Below, in pieces: positions 23,851 through 33,500 of a stretch of 64,000 nucleotides of DNA. The stretch is from an uncultured Enterorhabdus sp. (GTDB lineage Bacteria > Actinomycetota > Coriobacteriia > Coriobacteriales > Eggerthellaceae): the NCBI GenBank assembly GCA_947649205.1, contig CANSQM010000006.1:39517-103516 (forward strand), given 5' to 3'. Every line of letters starts with the position of its first letter. Positions within the stretch are counted from its first letter, which is position 1. A program made the translations under genes and the position numbers. The notes below the pieces were generated by a model, which was not told the DNA's origin, made no database searches, and saw only the letters and a list, made by a program, of their open reading frames with translations.

Positions 23851-23883
23851 GTTAGAAGAAGGGCCCGCCTAACGAGCGGGCCC
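23851..23883 (-). terminator. Terminator of the flavoprotein/cytochrome operon
   Basis: On the minus strand GGGCCCGC-TCGTTAG-GCGGGCCC is followed by TTCTTCT. It separates this operon from the U32-like gene that continues in the same direction. Confidence 0.8.
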
Positions 23884-23912
23884 GCTTGTGCTTGCTAGCG
23901 CCGGGCGAGGGC

Positions 23913-25577
23913 TTAGGCCTCAGCCGTAGCGTCCCAGGACTCAAGACCGGCGGCGTTGCGGCCAGCGATGCGGCCAACGCACCAGTTCTCGGAGCCGTTG
24001 CCGCCGGTGATGGCGTAGGTGTGGCCGTTCATGTTGCCGAACGAGCCGGCGGAGTATAGGCGCGGAATCGGATTGCCGCTCGGGTCAACGATGTTGGCGT
24101 TTTCGTTGCGGCGAGCACCGCCGATGGTGTTGCAGATGCCTGGGTACAGCGGGATGGCGTAGAACGGGCCGGTCTCTACCTTGGCCAGCTGCTCGCGGCC
24201 GAAGTCCTCGTCGACGCCCTTGTCGCACAACTCGTTCCAACGGGCGACCGAGGCCTTCAGCTTTTCAGCGTCCATCTTGTCATCCCACTTGCTGGCGGCG
24301 ATGTTGGCGGCCAGCTCGTCCAGGGTGGCCCCGGTGGTGATCCAGCCGCGCTCGAGCTCCCACTTGTTGTCGGCGGACCAGCCGGCCCAGCCGCCGAGCT
24401 CCGGATCGAGGCCCTCGGTCATATACCCGATGCCCATGCCGCCATTCTCGGTGGCCGCGCCGCCGACCATGCCGCCCCAGGAGCCGCCGTCGAAGGAGGT
24501 CTGGTCGAAGATGTACCAAGAGGGGATACGGTCGAAGTCACAGATCTCCTCGTCAAAGTTGGCGTAGGGCTTCCAGCCGCCGTGGGGGCTGAAGATTTCC
24601 TCATTGCCCCAGCGCTCGCCGAGACGACTCACCTTGATGTAGTTGGGGGTGGGGCTGCCCACGGACACGCCGCCGGGTACGATCTCCGGATCGTCGAACC
24701 AGGCGTCGTCGCCGCCGCAGACCTGCTGCATGTGCCACAGGTCGGCGCCCACCTTCTGGGCCATGGTGATGCCGTCGCCGGTGTTGTACTTCCAGCCGTA
24801 GAAGCCGCGCATTGGGTAGCACTTCAAGTACTTGGCCTGCAGTTCCTCGTTGAACTCGAAGCCGCCGGTGCACAGGATGACTCCCTTGGAGGCCTTCACG
24901 GCCTTGGGGGTCTCGTCGGCGCCCATGAGGGTGTAGCAGCCGATGATCTCCTTGGTGATTGGGTTCTGGATGAGCTCCTCGTCATGGCAGTCGAACAGCA
25001 CCTCGATGCCGCGGTCCTGGCGATGCTGGTCCATGGCCTCGAAGAAGCCGGCACCGTAGCCGTCGCCGGAGCCGATGTACATCTCCTCGTAGCCGGTGAA
25101 GATGTTGTACTCGGCACGGGGGCTGTCGCCCAGGGTGTACTCGAGACCGTATTCGTCGGCATAGTCGGGGTTCTGCACGGCCTCCTCAGCCCAGGCCTGG
25201 CAGACCTCCATGGGGGTCTGGCCGTGGAAGGCCTCGAAGGCGAACTGGGCGGCTGCGTCGGCATCGTGGGGGGCGGTCCACTGGCCCATGTTGATGGACG
25301 AGGATCCGCCGCCGCGGAACGGTGACTTCTCCAGGTAGAGCACCTGGGCGCCCTCGTCGAAGGCGGTGATGCCGGCCCACAGGCCCGCTCCGCCGTAGCC
25401 GATTACCAAAACGTCGGTCTCGTAGTCCCAGGTCGCGGGCATCCACTCGGGGGTGCTGCCGGTCTCAGACAGCGCGGCGTCGTTGCCGGCGCACCCGGCC
25501 AGGGCGGCGGCGCCGGCAACGCCGGCGGCGGCCAGGGCGGAGCCCTTCAGAAAAGAGCGGCGAGATACTTCCTCCAT
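23913..25577 (-). CDS. Tat-exported FAD-dependent reductase (fumarate reductase/KSTD-like flavoprotein)
   Basis: 554 residues. Tat signal SRRSFLKG (5-12) with lipobox-like ALAGC (Cys29). A single FAD_binding_2 domain begins VLVIGYGGAGLWAG (about 56-70) and ends PRLYSAGSFGNMNGHTYAITGGNGSENW. Unlike the protein at 3884, there is no FMN-binding domain, so electrons must arrive from another carrier. The multihaem cytochrome encoded 138 bases upstream is the obvious donor, as in cytochrome/flavoprotein respiratory reductases. Substrate not assignable. AAGGAGG precedes ATG 25577. Confidence 0.88.
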   Translation of the reverse strand: MEEVSRRSFLKGSALAAAGVAGAAALAGCAGNDAALSETGSTPEWMPATWDYETDVLVIGYGGAGLWAGITAFDEGAQVLYLEKSPFRGGGSSSINMGQWTAPHDADAAAQFAFEAFHGQTPMEVCQAWAEEAVQNPDYADEYGLEYTLGDSPRAEYNIFTGYEEMYIGSGDGYGAGFFEAMDQHRQDRGIEVLFDCHDEELIQNPITKEIIGCYTLMGADETPKAVKASKGVILCTGGFEFNEELQAKYLKCYPMRGFYGWKYNTGDGITMAQKVGADLWHMQQVCGGDDAWFDDPEIVPGGVSVGSPTPNYIKVSRLGERWGNEEIFSPHGGWKPYANFDEEICDFDRIPSWYIFDQTSFDGGSWGGMVGGAATENGGMGIGYMTEGLDPELGGWAGWSADNKWELERGWITTGATLDELAANIAASKWDDKMDAEKLKASVARWNELCDKGVDEDFGREQLAKVETGPFYAIPLYPGICNTIGGARRNENANIVDPSGNPIPRLYSAGSFGNMNGHTYAITGGNGSENWCVGRIAGRNAAGLESWDATAEA

Positions 25578-25715
25578 GTTTTCCTCCTTAACAAGGCTTG
25601 CTATGCCATCCGCCGGAATGCGGATGATGCTGAAGTGGGAATGGCCGCACCCGGGCCCCGCAGAGGGAGGGATTGACGGGGCCGGGCGGAACCGGGTTCA
25701 ATGAAAAGCGCTGTC

Positions 25716-26348
25716 TTACTCGTGGCAGGTGTTGCACTCGTAGACGTCCATGTGGTGGCAGCCCTTGCATGCCTTCTTCGCCGTGTTCTCGATGGCGTCG
25801 TCGGAGTGCATGCTGTGGCAGCTGCCGCAGTCGATGGTCGTGTGATCTTCGTTCTCGGGCAGGGCGTGGGGGTTCACCACGGTGCCGTTGGTGTCGGTGA
25901 GAACGGCGCAGGATTCGGTCTTGGCGGCCAGATCCTCCTGGCTGCCGTGGCAGCCGCTGCTGAAGCAGGCGGTGGTATCGACGGTGGTTGTCTTCAGTCG
26001 CTTGGGCGTCTTGTCGCCGAACTGCACGCCATCGTGGGCGGTCGCGAGGCCGTCGACGTCGCTATGGCAGGTGGTGCACTCTTGCGTCGCATGGTTGGAT
26101 GCGGGCATGGTCGCGTCGCCGAGAGAGTCGCCCTCGGTGCTGTGGCAGGTGGCGCAGTCGGCGTCTGCGGAGAACGTGAAGTCCCCCGTCATTACGGCGC
26201 TCTCGTCGGCTTCTGTCTGCGAGCCTGTGTCCGTCTCACTGAGATTCGCCGTTTTCGGGGCGCAGCCGACCGTCCCCAGGGACATGAGCGCGATGGCGCT
26301 CGCGACGGCGGAGGCAAGAGCGATCTTGCGCAGGGATACGTGGGCCAT
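25716..26348 (-). CDS. Exported multihaem cytochrome c (cytochrome c3-like, six haem motifs)
   Basis: 210 residues. The signal peptide ends in a lipobox GTVGC (Cys29), so it is probably tethered outside the membrane. Five CXXCH sites (C65, C91, C174, C194, C205) plus one CX4CH site (C128-C133-H134) give six potential haems; additional histidines can serve as distal ligands. CX4CH occurs in some tetrahaem cytochromes c3. It likely passes electrons from a menaquinol oxidase to the flavoprotein encoded next. AAGGAGAGGAAC precedes ATG 26348. Divergent from a LuxR-type gene. Confidence 0.9.
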   Translation of the reverse strand: MAHVSLRKIALASAVASAIALMSLGTVGCAPKTANLSETDTGSQTEADESAVMTGDFTFSADADCATCHSTEGDSLGDATMPASNHATQECTTCHSDVDGLATAHDGVQFGDKTPKRLKTTTVDTTACFSSGCHGSQEDLAAKTESCAVLTDTNGTVVNPHALPENEDHTTIDCGSCHSMHSDDAIENTAKKACKGCHHMDVYECNTCHE

Positions 26349-26442
26349 GTTCCTCTCCTTCCAAGTGGCTCCGGCGGCTCTCTCGTCGTCCCGCCGGATT
26401 GAATCCGCTGGGCGGCATTGTGCGTCCCCGGTACCGAAATGC

Positions 26443-26460
26443 CATCATCCAAAGCCGATG
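26443..26460. promoter_or_regulatory. Candidate operator 1, CATC-10-GATG
   Basis: CATCATCCAAAGCCGATG, preceded by GGTACC. A related copy lies 54 bases further on. Confidence 0.5.
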
Positions 26461-26496
26461 CTTCGCGGGACAAGGCAGATTATTTTGGTGGTACCC

Positions 26497-26514
26497 CATC
26501 ATCTAAAAGGGATG
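26497..26514. promoter_or_regulatory. Candidate operator 2, CATC-10-GATG
   Basis: CATCATCTAAAAGGGATG, also just after GGTACC. The two sites agree in GGTACC, CCATCATC, AAA and GATG. They sit in the divergent region shared by the cytochrome operon and the LuxR gene. Confidence 0.5.
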
Positions 26515-26579
26515 AAAGGCCAGGTAGAGAGCGGGATGACGTAGGTCGGATTGTGGTCGGTTGCCGGCCTTGCCCTTGC

Positions 26580-26585
26580 TATACT
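26580..26585 (+). promoter_or_regulatory. -10 box TATACT of the LuxR gene
   Basis: Transcription would begin near 26592, 30 bases before ATG 26622. Confidence 0.45.
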
Positions 26586-26621
26586 GCCCTTTGACCGCAC
26601 ATCGATACGGGAGGGTCGACG

Positions 26622-28118
26622 ATGGTAGGAATGACGAAGGATGGCGGCGCACTGCCGTCCCAAGGGTCGGAAGGCGCTTCCGCAAAGGGCGTACTCTTGG
26701 TTGTTGTCGGGTGCGTTGGCGCTCAAACGTGGCTTCTCATTGTCGGCGTGATCGCCGACATGTATCGGGGCGGCGCCCTGGCGCTGTCGGGGTTGAACCC
26801 CCTTCTCTTCTCTTATCTCGTCGTTTTGGGGGCGACGGCGTGCGGAGCATCCTTCGCTCGCTGGAGGGGGGAGTGGGCTCGAGGCGTTTACGGGGCGTTT
26901 GCGGGAACACTGGCGGCCATTGTTGGCGCAGCGCTTCTACTTGTTCCCGAGCAGGACGGCTCGGTGGCGGTCGCAGTTTTGCGCATCATGTCCGGCGCGC
27001 TGCTCGGCCTGGGTGGCGGCTTGCTCTCCATGGCATGGAGCGAGCGCTTCGGGCGGTTGGACGCCCCCGCGCGCTCTCGGGCATCCTTTCTCATTGTGCT
27101 CGCCGCCTGCCTGCTGGCGGCCTTCGCCCAGTCCATGGGCATCCATTGGTCTCTGCTTGCAGCGGTCGTCGTGCTCTCGGTTGCCTCTAATGTGCTGTTC
27201 CTAGTATCGGCGTCTCACGGTGCGAGTCCTGCAGGGGCTCCTTTGCCGACGGCGCGGCTGAGAGGGGCTTTTGCCCGCATTGCCGTGTCCTACGGACTGT
27301 TCGGCCTCGTCTTTGCCATGATGATCACTCAGTTTCTCATTGCACGTCACGGTCACGCACTGTCGTGGACGTGGTTGTTGAGCCTTGGCGGCGTCGTTGT
27401 CGCACTCGCGGCCGTGCTTGTGGCGAGGGCGGTGCTGAATCAGGGATTCAGCTGGCTGCTCATTCTGCGCTTCGCGGTCATCCCTGTACTTGTGGCCTTC
27501 TACCCCTTCGATGCCGGAAGCGAGTTTTCCCTGCGCTTTGCCATGGGAGCCTCGGCGGTGGCCCTGTGGATATATCTTTCTTTGATGGCGGGGGTAGCGG
27601 CGGAGGCGGCCGGACAAATTCGCGCGCCCTTTGCCCTTGTGTGGGGCGTGGCCTTAGGTGCGCTTGCTTTGGGCGCGGCTTCGGGGTCGAGTTTGGCGCT
27701 TATGATGGAGAGCTTCGATATCCAGGGTCATGTGAGCGTGACGGCAATTGCAGCCATGGTACTTGCCGTTATCGCGTCGGATGTGGTGCTCACGCGTGGA
27801 GGTTTGGCTAGGGCTTACAAAAAGGCTGTAACTGCCGCAGGGGGCAAGGAGGCGGAGCCTGCCGACGACGGCGCATCATTCGACGAGCGGGTAGCTGCCG
27901 TGGTCGAGGCCTACGCGCTGACCGATCGCGAGGCGGAGGTGCTGGGGATTTTGGCACGCGGCCACGGTCTGGTTCGGGTGCAGGAGTCCCTCTTCATCGC
28001 CGAGGGTACCGCGATCACCCATCGTCGCCACATCTACCAGAAGCTGGGGGTTCACTCCAAGGCCGAGCTTATCGATCTGGTGGCCACATTCGGCGATGAG
28101 GGGATCGACGAGGACTGA
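26622..28118 (+). CDS. Membrane-anchored LuxR-family transcriptional regulator
   Basis: 498 residues. About twelve hydrophobic segments (residues 20-400), a short linker with DDGASFDERVAAVVE, and a C-terminal LuxR HTH (ALTDREAEVLGILARGHGLVRVQESLFIAEGTAITHRRHIYQKLGVHSK). The recognition helix reads GTAITHRRHIYQ, where its three paralogues read DTVKTHSRSLYH or similar, which fits a different operator. GGGAGG precedes ATG 26622. Divergent from the cytochrome/flavoprotein operon, its probable target. Confidence 0.86.
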   Translation: MVGMTKDGGALPSQGSEGASAKGVLLVVVGCVGAQTWLLIVGVIADMYRGGALALSGLNPLLFSYLVVLGATACGASFARWRGEWARGVYGAFAGTLAAIVGAALLLVPEQDGSVAVAVLRIMSGALLGLGGGLLSMAWSERFGRLDAPARSRASFLIVLAACLLAAFAQSMGIHWSLLAAVVVLSVASNVLFLVSASHGASPAGAPLPTARLRGAFARIAVSYGLFGLVFAMMITQFLIARHGHALSWTWLLSLGGVVVALAAVLVARAVLNQGFSWLLILRFAVIPVLVAFYPFDAGSEFSLRFAMGASAVALWIYLSLMAGVAAEAAGQIRAPFALVWGVALGALALGAASGSSLALMMESFDIQGHVSVTAIAAMVLAVIASDVVLTRGGLARAYKKAVTAAGGKEAEPADDGASFDERVAAVVEAYALTDREAEVLGILARGHGLVRVQESLFIAEGTAITHRRHIYQKLGVHSKAELIDLVATFGDEGIDED

Positions 28119-28248
28119 GTGCCGCGCGGCCTCCCCGCTGAACGTCGGTCCTCCCTGGCGAACGGCAGTTTCCCCTGGCTCTTTCAATCGACTTCCTCGC
28201 GGGCCCAGCCAAATGTGAACATTTTGTGCCGCTCGTCGGAGGATATAG

Positions 28249-28266
28249 ATACGCCCGGGTGCGTGG
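28249..28266 (+). promoter_or_regulatory. Conserved motif ATACGCCCGGGTGCGTGG upstream of the str operon
   Basis: Lies just upstream of the -35 of the rpsL promoter. With one extra G on the left it matches 17 of 19 positions of the element at 47178-47196 before rplB. The core CRCCCGGGYG is palindromic, and the two differences preserve or invert the symmetry. Confidence 0.55.
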
Positions 28267-28269
28267 CGT

Positions 28270-28298
28270 TTGACACACGGCCTGAACCCCCGTAATAT
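28270..28298 (+). promoter_or_regulatory. Promoter of the rpsL-rplW operon
   Basis: TTGACA (28270-28275), 17-base spacer, TAATAT (28293-28298). A near-consensus housekeeping promoter with a leader of about 65 bases. Confidence 0.8.
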
Positions 28299-28371
28299 GC
28301 TCCGTCGCGCCTCGCCGAGGCGTTTGTTTTGTGCAGTGTAAGCTCGTGGATAAAAGGAAAGGAAAAGAGTC

Positions 28372-28743
28372 TTGCCTACAATCAACCAGCTGGTCCGCAA
28401 GGGCCGCAAGAAGTCGGTCGACAAGTCGAAGACCCCGGCTCTCAAGGGTAACCCGCAGAAGCGCGGCGTGTGCACTCGCGTGTACACCACCACCCCGAAG
28501 AAGCCGAACTCCGCTCTTCGCAAGGTCTGCCGTGTGCGTCTCGTCAACGGTATGGAGGTCACGGCCTACATCCCCGGCGAGGGCCACAACCTCCAGGAGC
28601 ACTCCATGGTGCTCATCCGCGGCGGCCGTGTAAAGGACCTTCCCGGTGTCCGTTACAAGGTCATCCGCGCGGCGCTCGACTGCGCTGCGGTGGACAACCG
28701 CAAGCAGGCCCGCAGCCGCTACGGCGCCAAGCGCCCGAAATAA
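28372..28743 (+). CDS. rpsL: 30S ribosomal protein S12
   Basis: 123 residues, complete. Starts with TTG (TTG CCT ACA ATC), uncommon for a highly expressed gene, but the N-terminus [10 protein letters not shown] is canonical and AAAGGAAAGG lies just upstream. The decoding-centre loops [12 protein letters not shown] and [11 protein letters not shown] carry the wild-type lysines at the positions altered in streptomycin-resistant strains. First gene of the str-type operon. Confidence 0.98.
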   Translation: MPTINQLVRKGRKKSVDKSKTPALKGNPQKRGVCTRVYTTTPKKPNSALRKVCRVRLVNGMEVTAYIPGEGHNLQEHSMVLIRGGRVKDLPGVRYKVIRAALDCAAVDNRKQARSRYGAKRPK

Positions 28744-28830
28744 CATTCGTTAAGCCGCGCGGGCCGAGCGTGTTCGGCCTAATGGACGGGGCACCGTCCC
28801 GAAGCGCGCAGAAGCAAAAGGAGAAACTAC

Positions 28831-29301
28831 ATGCCGCGTCGTGCAGCAGCAGTCCGCCGCGAAACGCAGCCGGACGCAAAGTTCAACAACCGTCTCGTCA
28901 CGCAGCTGATCAACAAGGTCCTGCTTGACGGTAAGAAGTCCATCGCCGAGAACATCGTCTACGGCGCCTTCGACCTCGTCGCCGAGAAGACCGGCGAGGA
29001 TCCGCTGGCCGTGTTCAAGAAGGCCATGGACAACGTGCGCCCCACCCTCGAGTGCAAGCCGAAGCGCGTGGGCGGCGCCACCTACCAGGTGCCGATGGAG
29101 GTCAACTCCCGTCGCGCCACCACCCTGGCCATCCGTTGGATCGTCGACTTCTCGCGCAAGCGCAAGGAGCACACCATGATCCAGCGTCTCGCCAACGAGA
29201 TCATCGACGCTTCCGAGAACACCGGCGCCGCCGTGAAGAAGCGCGAGGATATGTACAAGATGGCCGAGGCCAACCGTGCGTTCTCGCACTATCGCTTCTA
29301 A
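28831..29301 (+). CDS. rpsG: 30S ribosomal protein S7
   Basis: 156 residues, complete. Primary 16S-binding protein of the 30S head. [20 protein letters not shown] start and C-terminal [20 protein letters not shown] are canonical. AAAAGGAG precedes the ATG. 87 bases after rpsL and 14 bases before fusA. Confidence 0.98.
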   Translation: MPRRAAAVRRETQPDAKFNNRLVTQLINKVLLDGKKSIAENIVYGAFDLVAEKTGEDPLAVFKKAMDNVRPTLECKPKRVGGATYQVPMEVNSRRATTLAIRWIVDFSRKRKEHTMIQRLANEIIDASENTGAAVKKREDMYKMAEANRAFSHYRF

Positions 29302-29315
29302 GGCTGGTGTGATAT

Positions 29316-31433
29316 ATGGCTAAAATCGATCTGAAGGATACGCGCAACATCGGCATCATGGCCCACATCGATGCAGGCAAGACCACCACGACCGAGCGCA
29401 TCCTCTACTACACGGGCAAGACTCACAAGATCGGCGAGGTGCACGACGGCGCCGCTACCATGGACTGGATGGTCCAGGAGCAGGAGCGCGGCGTGACCAT
29501 CACCGCTGCCGCCACCACCTGCTTTTGGAAGTACCCCGGCGGCAAGGCCGACGGTAAGGAGTACCGCTTCCAGATCATCGACACCCCCGGCCACGTGGAC
29601 TTCACGGCCGAGGTGGAGCGCTCCCTGCGCGTGCTCGACGGCACCGTGGCCGTGTTCGACGCCGTTGCCGGCGTGCAGCCGCAGTCCGAGACCGTGTGGC
29701 GCCAGGCCGAGCGCTACGGCGTGCCCCGCATCGCCTTCATCAACAAGTACGACCGCGTGGGCGCCGACTTCTTCCGCGCCATCCAGACCATGCGCGATCG
29801 TCTGGGCGCCAAGGCCGTGGCCGCTCAGGTCCCCATGGGCGCCGAGGACAACTTCTGGGGCGTCATCGATCTGGTGACCATGACCGCGTGGGACTTCAAG
29901 GCCGACGACAAGGGCATGACCTACCCCGAGCCCATGGATGCCATCCCGGCCGAATTCGCCGATGATGCCGCCATGTACCGCCAGGAGCTTCTGGAGGCCG
30001 CCGCCGACTGCGACGACGACCTCATGGAGAAGGTCCTGATGGAGGAAGAGGTCACCGTCGAGGAGCTGAAGGCCGCCATCCGCAAGGGTGTCATCGCCTG
30101 CCAGATCAACCCCGTGTTCGTGGGCTCCGCCTACAAGAACAAGGGCGTGCAGGAGCTGCTGGACGCCGTGGTCGACTACATGCCGTCCCCCGTGGACATC
30201 CCCGCCATCAAGGGCACCAACCCCGACACCGATGCCGAGGAGGAGCGCCCCGCAGACGTGAAGGCCCCGTTCTCTTCCCTGGCCTTCAAGATCATGACCG
30301 ACCCCTACGTGGGCAAGCTCACCTACCTGCGCGTCTACTCCGGCGCCCTGGACGCGGGCAGCTACGTGCTGAACGCCGTGAAGGGCAAGAAGGAGCGCAT
30401 CGGGCGTCTGCTGCAGATGCACTCCAACCAGCGCGTGGACATCGACGCCTGCCAGGCCGGCGACATCGTCGCCGTCGTGGGCCTGAAGGACACCTCCACC
30501 GGTGACACCCTGTGCGCCGAGAACGCGCCGATCATCCTGGAGTCCATGGAGTTCGCCGATCCGGTTATCGACATCGCCGTGGAGCCCAAGACCAAGGCCG
30601 AGCAGGACAAGATGGGCGTGGCCCTGGCCAAGCTGGCCGAGGAGGACCCGACCTTCCGCGTGTCCACCAACCACGAGACCGGCCAGACCATCATCGCCGG
30701 CATGGGCGAGCTGCACCTGGAGATCATCGTCGACCGCCTGCTGCGCGAGTTCAAGGTGGAGGCCAACGTGGGCAAGCCCCAGGTTGCCTACCGCGAGCGT
30801 CCGGGCCACGAGGTGCTGAACGCCGAGGGCAAGTTCGTGCGCCAGTCCGGTGGTCGCGGCCAGTACGGCCATGCGGTCATCAACATGTACCCGCAGGAGG
30901 CCGGCAAGGGCTACGAGTTCGTCAACAAGATCGTCGGCGGCGTGGTGCCCAAGGAGTACATCCCCTCCATCGACAAGGGCATCCAGGAGGCGCTGAACTC
31001 TGGTGTTCTGGCCGGCTACCCGGTCGAGGACGTGAAGGTCGAGCTCATCGACGGCTCCTACCACGACGTTGACTCCTCCGAGGCTGCCTTCAAGGTGGCC
31101 GGCTCCATGGCCATCAAGGACGCCCTGCGCAAGTCCAACCCGGTCATCCTCGAGCCGGTCATGGCCGTCGAGGTGGAGACTCCCGAGGAGTACACCGGCT
31201 TCGTCATGGGCGATATCCCGTCCCGCCGCGGCCTCATCCAGGGCCAGGAGCAGCGCAGCTCTTCGGTCGTCATCGAGGCGAAGGTCCCGCTGGGCAACAT
31301 GTTCGGCTACGCGACCGACCTGCGCTCCGGCACCCAGGGCCGCGCGGTGTACACCATGCAGTTCGACTCCTACGAGCCCGTGCCCAAGTCCGTGCAGGAC
31401 GAGATCATCAGCAAGGCCGGCGGCAACGCCTAG
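29316..31433 (+). CDS. fusA: Elongation factor G
   Basis: 705 residues. Ribosomal translocase GTPase. G1 [13 protein letters not shown] (17-29), G2 region [12 protein letters not shown]3 DTPGHVDF, G4 NKYD, then domains II-V ending [24 protein letters not shown] in place of the usual NKMD of G4 is a mild variation. The usual tuf gene does not follow; rpsJ is next, after a 37-base gap. Confidence 0.98.
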   Translation: MAKIDLKDTRNIGIMAHIDAGKTTTTERILYYTGKTHKIGEVHDGAATMDWMVQEQERGVTITAAATTCFWKYPGGKADGKEYRFQIIDTPGHVDFTAEVERSLRVLDGTVAVFDAVAGVQPQSETVWRQAERYGVPRIAFINKYDRVGADFFRAIQTMRDRLGAKAVAAQVPMGAEDNFWGVIDLVTMTAWDFKADDKGMTYPEPMDAIPAEFADDAAMYRQELLEAAADCDDDLMEKVLMEEEVTVEELKAAIRKGVIACQINPVFVGSAYKNKGVQELLDAVVDYMPSPVDIPAIKGTNPDTDAEEERPADVKAPFSSLAFKIMTDPYVGKLTYLRVYSGALDAGSYVLNAVKGKKERIGRLLQMHSNQRVDIDACQAGDIVAVVGLKDTSTGDTLCAENAPIILESMEFADPVIDIAVEPKTKAEQDKMGVALAKLAEEDPTFRVSTNHETGQTIIAGMGELHLEIIVDRLLREFKVEANVGKPQVAYRERPGHEVLNAEGKFVRQSGGRGQYGHAVINMYPQEAGKGYEFVNKIVGGVVPKEYIPSIDKGIQEALNSGVLAGYPVEDVKVELIDGSYHDVDSSEAAFKVAGSMAIKDALRKSNPVILEPVMAVEVETPEEYTGFVMGDIPSRRGLIQGQEQRSSSVVIEAKVPLGNMFGYATDLRSGTQGRAVYTMQFDSYEPVPKSVQDEIISKAGGNA

Positions 31434-31470
31434 GGCGCCCGTCAGCAACTTCTATTTGGAGGTAATGTAA

Positions 31471-31779
31471 GTGGCAAGTCAGAAGATTCGCATCCGCCTG
31501 AAGGGGTACGATCATGAGATCGTGGATCAGTCCACGCGCCTCATCGTCGACACCGCTCAGAAGACGGGTGCCAAGGTTTCCGGTCCTATTCCGCTGCCGA
31601 CGGAGCGCAATCTGTACTGCGTCATCCGCGGACCCCACGTGAACAAGGACTCCCGCGAGCAGTTCGAGATGCGCACCCACAAGCGCCTCATCGACATCCT
31701 GGAGCCGACCCCCAACACGGTCGATTCCCTGATGCGTCTCGATCTCCCCGCTGGCGTTGACATCGAGATCAAGCTGTAA
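31471..31779 (+). CDS. rpsJ: 30S ribosomal protein S10
   Basis: 102 residues from GTG 31471 with GGAGGTAATGTAA upstream. Contains [17 protein letters not shown] and [14 protein letters not shown]; the latter carries the S10 loop that contacts NusG and forms the NusB/NusE complex in antitermination. First gene of the S10 section. Confidence 0.98.
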   Translation: MASQKIRIRLKGYDHEIVDQSTRLIVDTAQKTGAKVSGPIPLPTERNLYCVIRGPHVNKDSREQFEMRTHKRLIDILEPTPNTVDSLMRLDLPAGVDIEIKL

Positions 31780-31793
31780 AGGAGGTTTGGGAC

Positions 31794-32414
31794 ATGATTA
31801 ACGCTATCTATGGCAAGAAGATCGGCATGACCCAGATCTTCGACGAGGACGACCGCATCGTCCCCGTGACGGTCATCCAGGCCGAGCCGAACACGGTGTG
31901 CCAGGTGAAGACCGTGGACACCGACGGCTACGAGGCCGTGCAGATGGGCTTCGGCTACATCAAGCCGCGCCGCGTGAACCGCCCCATGCAGGGTCACTTC
32001 GACAAGCAGGGCGCCGAGCCGAAGCGCTATCTGCGCGAGGTGCGCGTGGAGAACGCCGGCGAGTACAAGGTGGGCGACACCCAGACGGTGGCCGCTTTCG
32101 CCGAGGTGAAGAAGGTGGACGTCACCGGTACGTCCAAGGGTAAGGGCTTTGCCGGCGTCATGAAGCGCTACGGCTTCCGCGGCGGCCCGGGCGGCCATGG
32201 TGCGCACTTCCACCGCGCTCCCGGTTCCGTCGGCCAGTGCGCCACGCCCTCTCGCGTGTTCAAGGGCCTGCGCCTGCCGGGCCACATGGGCTGCGATACC
32301 GTGACCGTGAAGAACCTCGAGGTCGTGCGCATCGACGAGGAGCAGAACCTGATCCTCGTGAAGGGCGCTGTCCCCGGTGGCAAGAACGGCATCGTGCGCG
32401 TGCGCATGGCTTAG
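31794..32414 (+). CDS. rplC: 50S ribosomal protein L3
   Basis: 206 residues. Early assembly protein. Canonical features: [22 protein letters not shown], then [28 protein letters not shown] and [22 protein letters not shown] precedes ATG 31794, 14 bases after rpsJ. Confidence 0.98.
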   Translation: MINAIYGKKIGMTQIFDEDDRIVPVTVIQAEPNTVCQVKTVDTDGYEAVQMGFGYIKPRRVNRPMQGHFDKQGAEPKRYLREVRVENAGEYKVGDTQTVAAFAEVKKVDVTGTSKGKGFAGVMKRYGFRGGPGGHGAHFHRAPGSVGQCATPSRVFKGLRLPGHMGCDTVTVKNLEVVRIDEEQNLILVKGAVPGGKNGIVRVRMA

Positions 32415-32447
32415 TGAATCGATCGGTAACAAGGAGTTACAGAAATT

Positions 32448-33074
32448 ATGGCAACTATTGAGATTAAGGACGTGAAGGGCGCTGCCGCTGGCACGGTCGA
32501 TGTGAACGACGCCGTGTTCGGTATCGAGCCGAACGTGCCTGTCATGCACCGCACGGTGAAGGCGCAGCAGGCCGGTTGGCGTCAGGGCACCGCTAACACG
32601 CGCACCCGCGGCATGGTCCGCGGCGGCGGCAAGAAGCCGTGGCGTCAGAAGGGCACCGGTCGTGCCCGCCAGGGTACCATCCGCGCTCCCCAGTGGGCCG
32701 GCGGCGGTACTGTGTTCGGCCCGCACACCCGCTCCTACGACCAGAAGGTCAACAAGAAGGAGATCAAGCTAGCCATGCGCAGCGCCCTGTCCGCGAAGCT
32801 GGCCGACGGCGAACTCGTGGTGGTCAAGGACTTCAACTTCGAGAAGCCCTGCACCAAGGACGCCGTGGCGCTGATCAAGGCCCTGGGTCTGGAAGGCAAG
32901 CGCATCTGCGTGGTCATCGGCAACGAGGACATCGAGGCGTTCCTGTCCTTCCGCAACATCCCCGAGGTGAACATCCTGCCGGTGGGCGATATCAACACCT
33001 ACGAGCTGATCGACAACAAGACGCTCGTCATCGCCGAGCCGTGCCTGGCCCGCATCGAGGAGGTGCTTGCATAA
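32448..33074 (+). CDS. rplD: 50S ribosomal protein L4
   Basis: 208 residues. Lines the exit tunnel; the extended loop has [26 protein letters not shown] (about residues 48-73), a region where macrolide-resistance changes map. In E. coli L4 represses its own operon through the S10 leader; here the leader is about 65 bases and no such structure is evident. Its stop overlaps the rplW start (TAATG). Confidence 0.98.
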   Translation: MATIEIKDVKGAAAGTVDVNDAVFGIEPNVPVMHRTVKAQQAGWRQGTANTRTRGMVRGGGKKPWRQKGTGRARQGTIRAPQWAGGGTVFGPHTRSYDQKVNKKEIKLAMRSALSAKLADGELVVVKDFNFEKPCTKDAVALIKALGLEGKRICVVIGNEDIEAFLSFRNIPEVNILPVGDINTYELIDNKTLVIAEPCLARIEEVLA

Positions 33075-33361
33075 TGGAGAAGAATCCCCGCGACGTCATC
33101 ATCCGCCCCGTCATCACGGAGCACAGCTACGATGCCATGGAGAACAACGTGTACACCTTCGAGGTGGCCAAGGATGCCAACAAGGTTGAGATTCGCCAGG
33201 CCATCGAGGCTATCTTCAAGGTGAAGGTGGTCAAGGTGAACACCCTGAACGTGAAGTCGAAGCCGAAGCGCGTTCGCTACCAGGAGGGTCGTACCCGCAC
33301 CTGGAAGAAGGCCATGGTCACCCTGGCCGAGGGCGAGACCATCGAGATCTTCGCCAGCTAG
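33074..33361 (+). CDS. rplW: 50S ribosomal protein L23
   Basis: 95 residues, ATG overlapping the rplD stop by one base. Sits at the tunnel exit and docks trigger factor and [17 protein letters not shown] and [27 protein letters not shown] are canonical. Normally rplB follows directly; here a strong terminator lies 33 bases downstream and rplB is 14 kb away. Confidence 0.98.
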   Translation: MEKNPRDVIIRPVITEHSYDAMENNVYTFEVAKDANKVEIRQAIEAIFKVKVVKVNTLNVKSKPKRVRYQEGRTRTWKKAMVTLAEGETIEIFAS

Positions 33362-33393
33362 TCGTCGCTTTCACGCGATAGGCTGAACGAACG

Positions 33394-33426
33394 GCGCCCC
33401 CGCCTCATCCGAGGCGGGGGCGCTTT
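33394..33426 (+). terminator. Strong intrinsic terminator after rplW
   Basis: Perfect 13-bp stem GCGCCCCCGCCTC / GAGGCGGGGGCGC with an ATCC loop, then TTTGCG. It ends the first half of the split S10 operon and also faces the convergent gene at 33501. Confidence 0.9.
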
Positions 33427-33500
33427 GCGTGTGGGAGCGTGGCGCGGACGGGAGGGAGAGGCGCCGCGGGCCCCGATGGGTGCTGGGGGATGGGGTGCCC

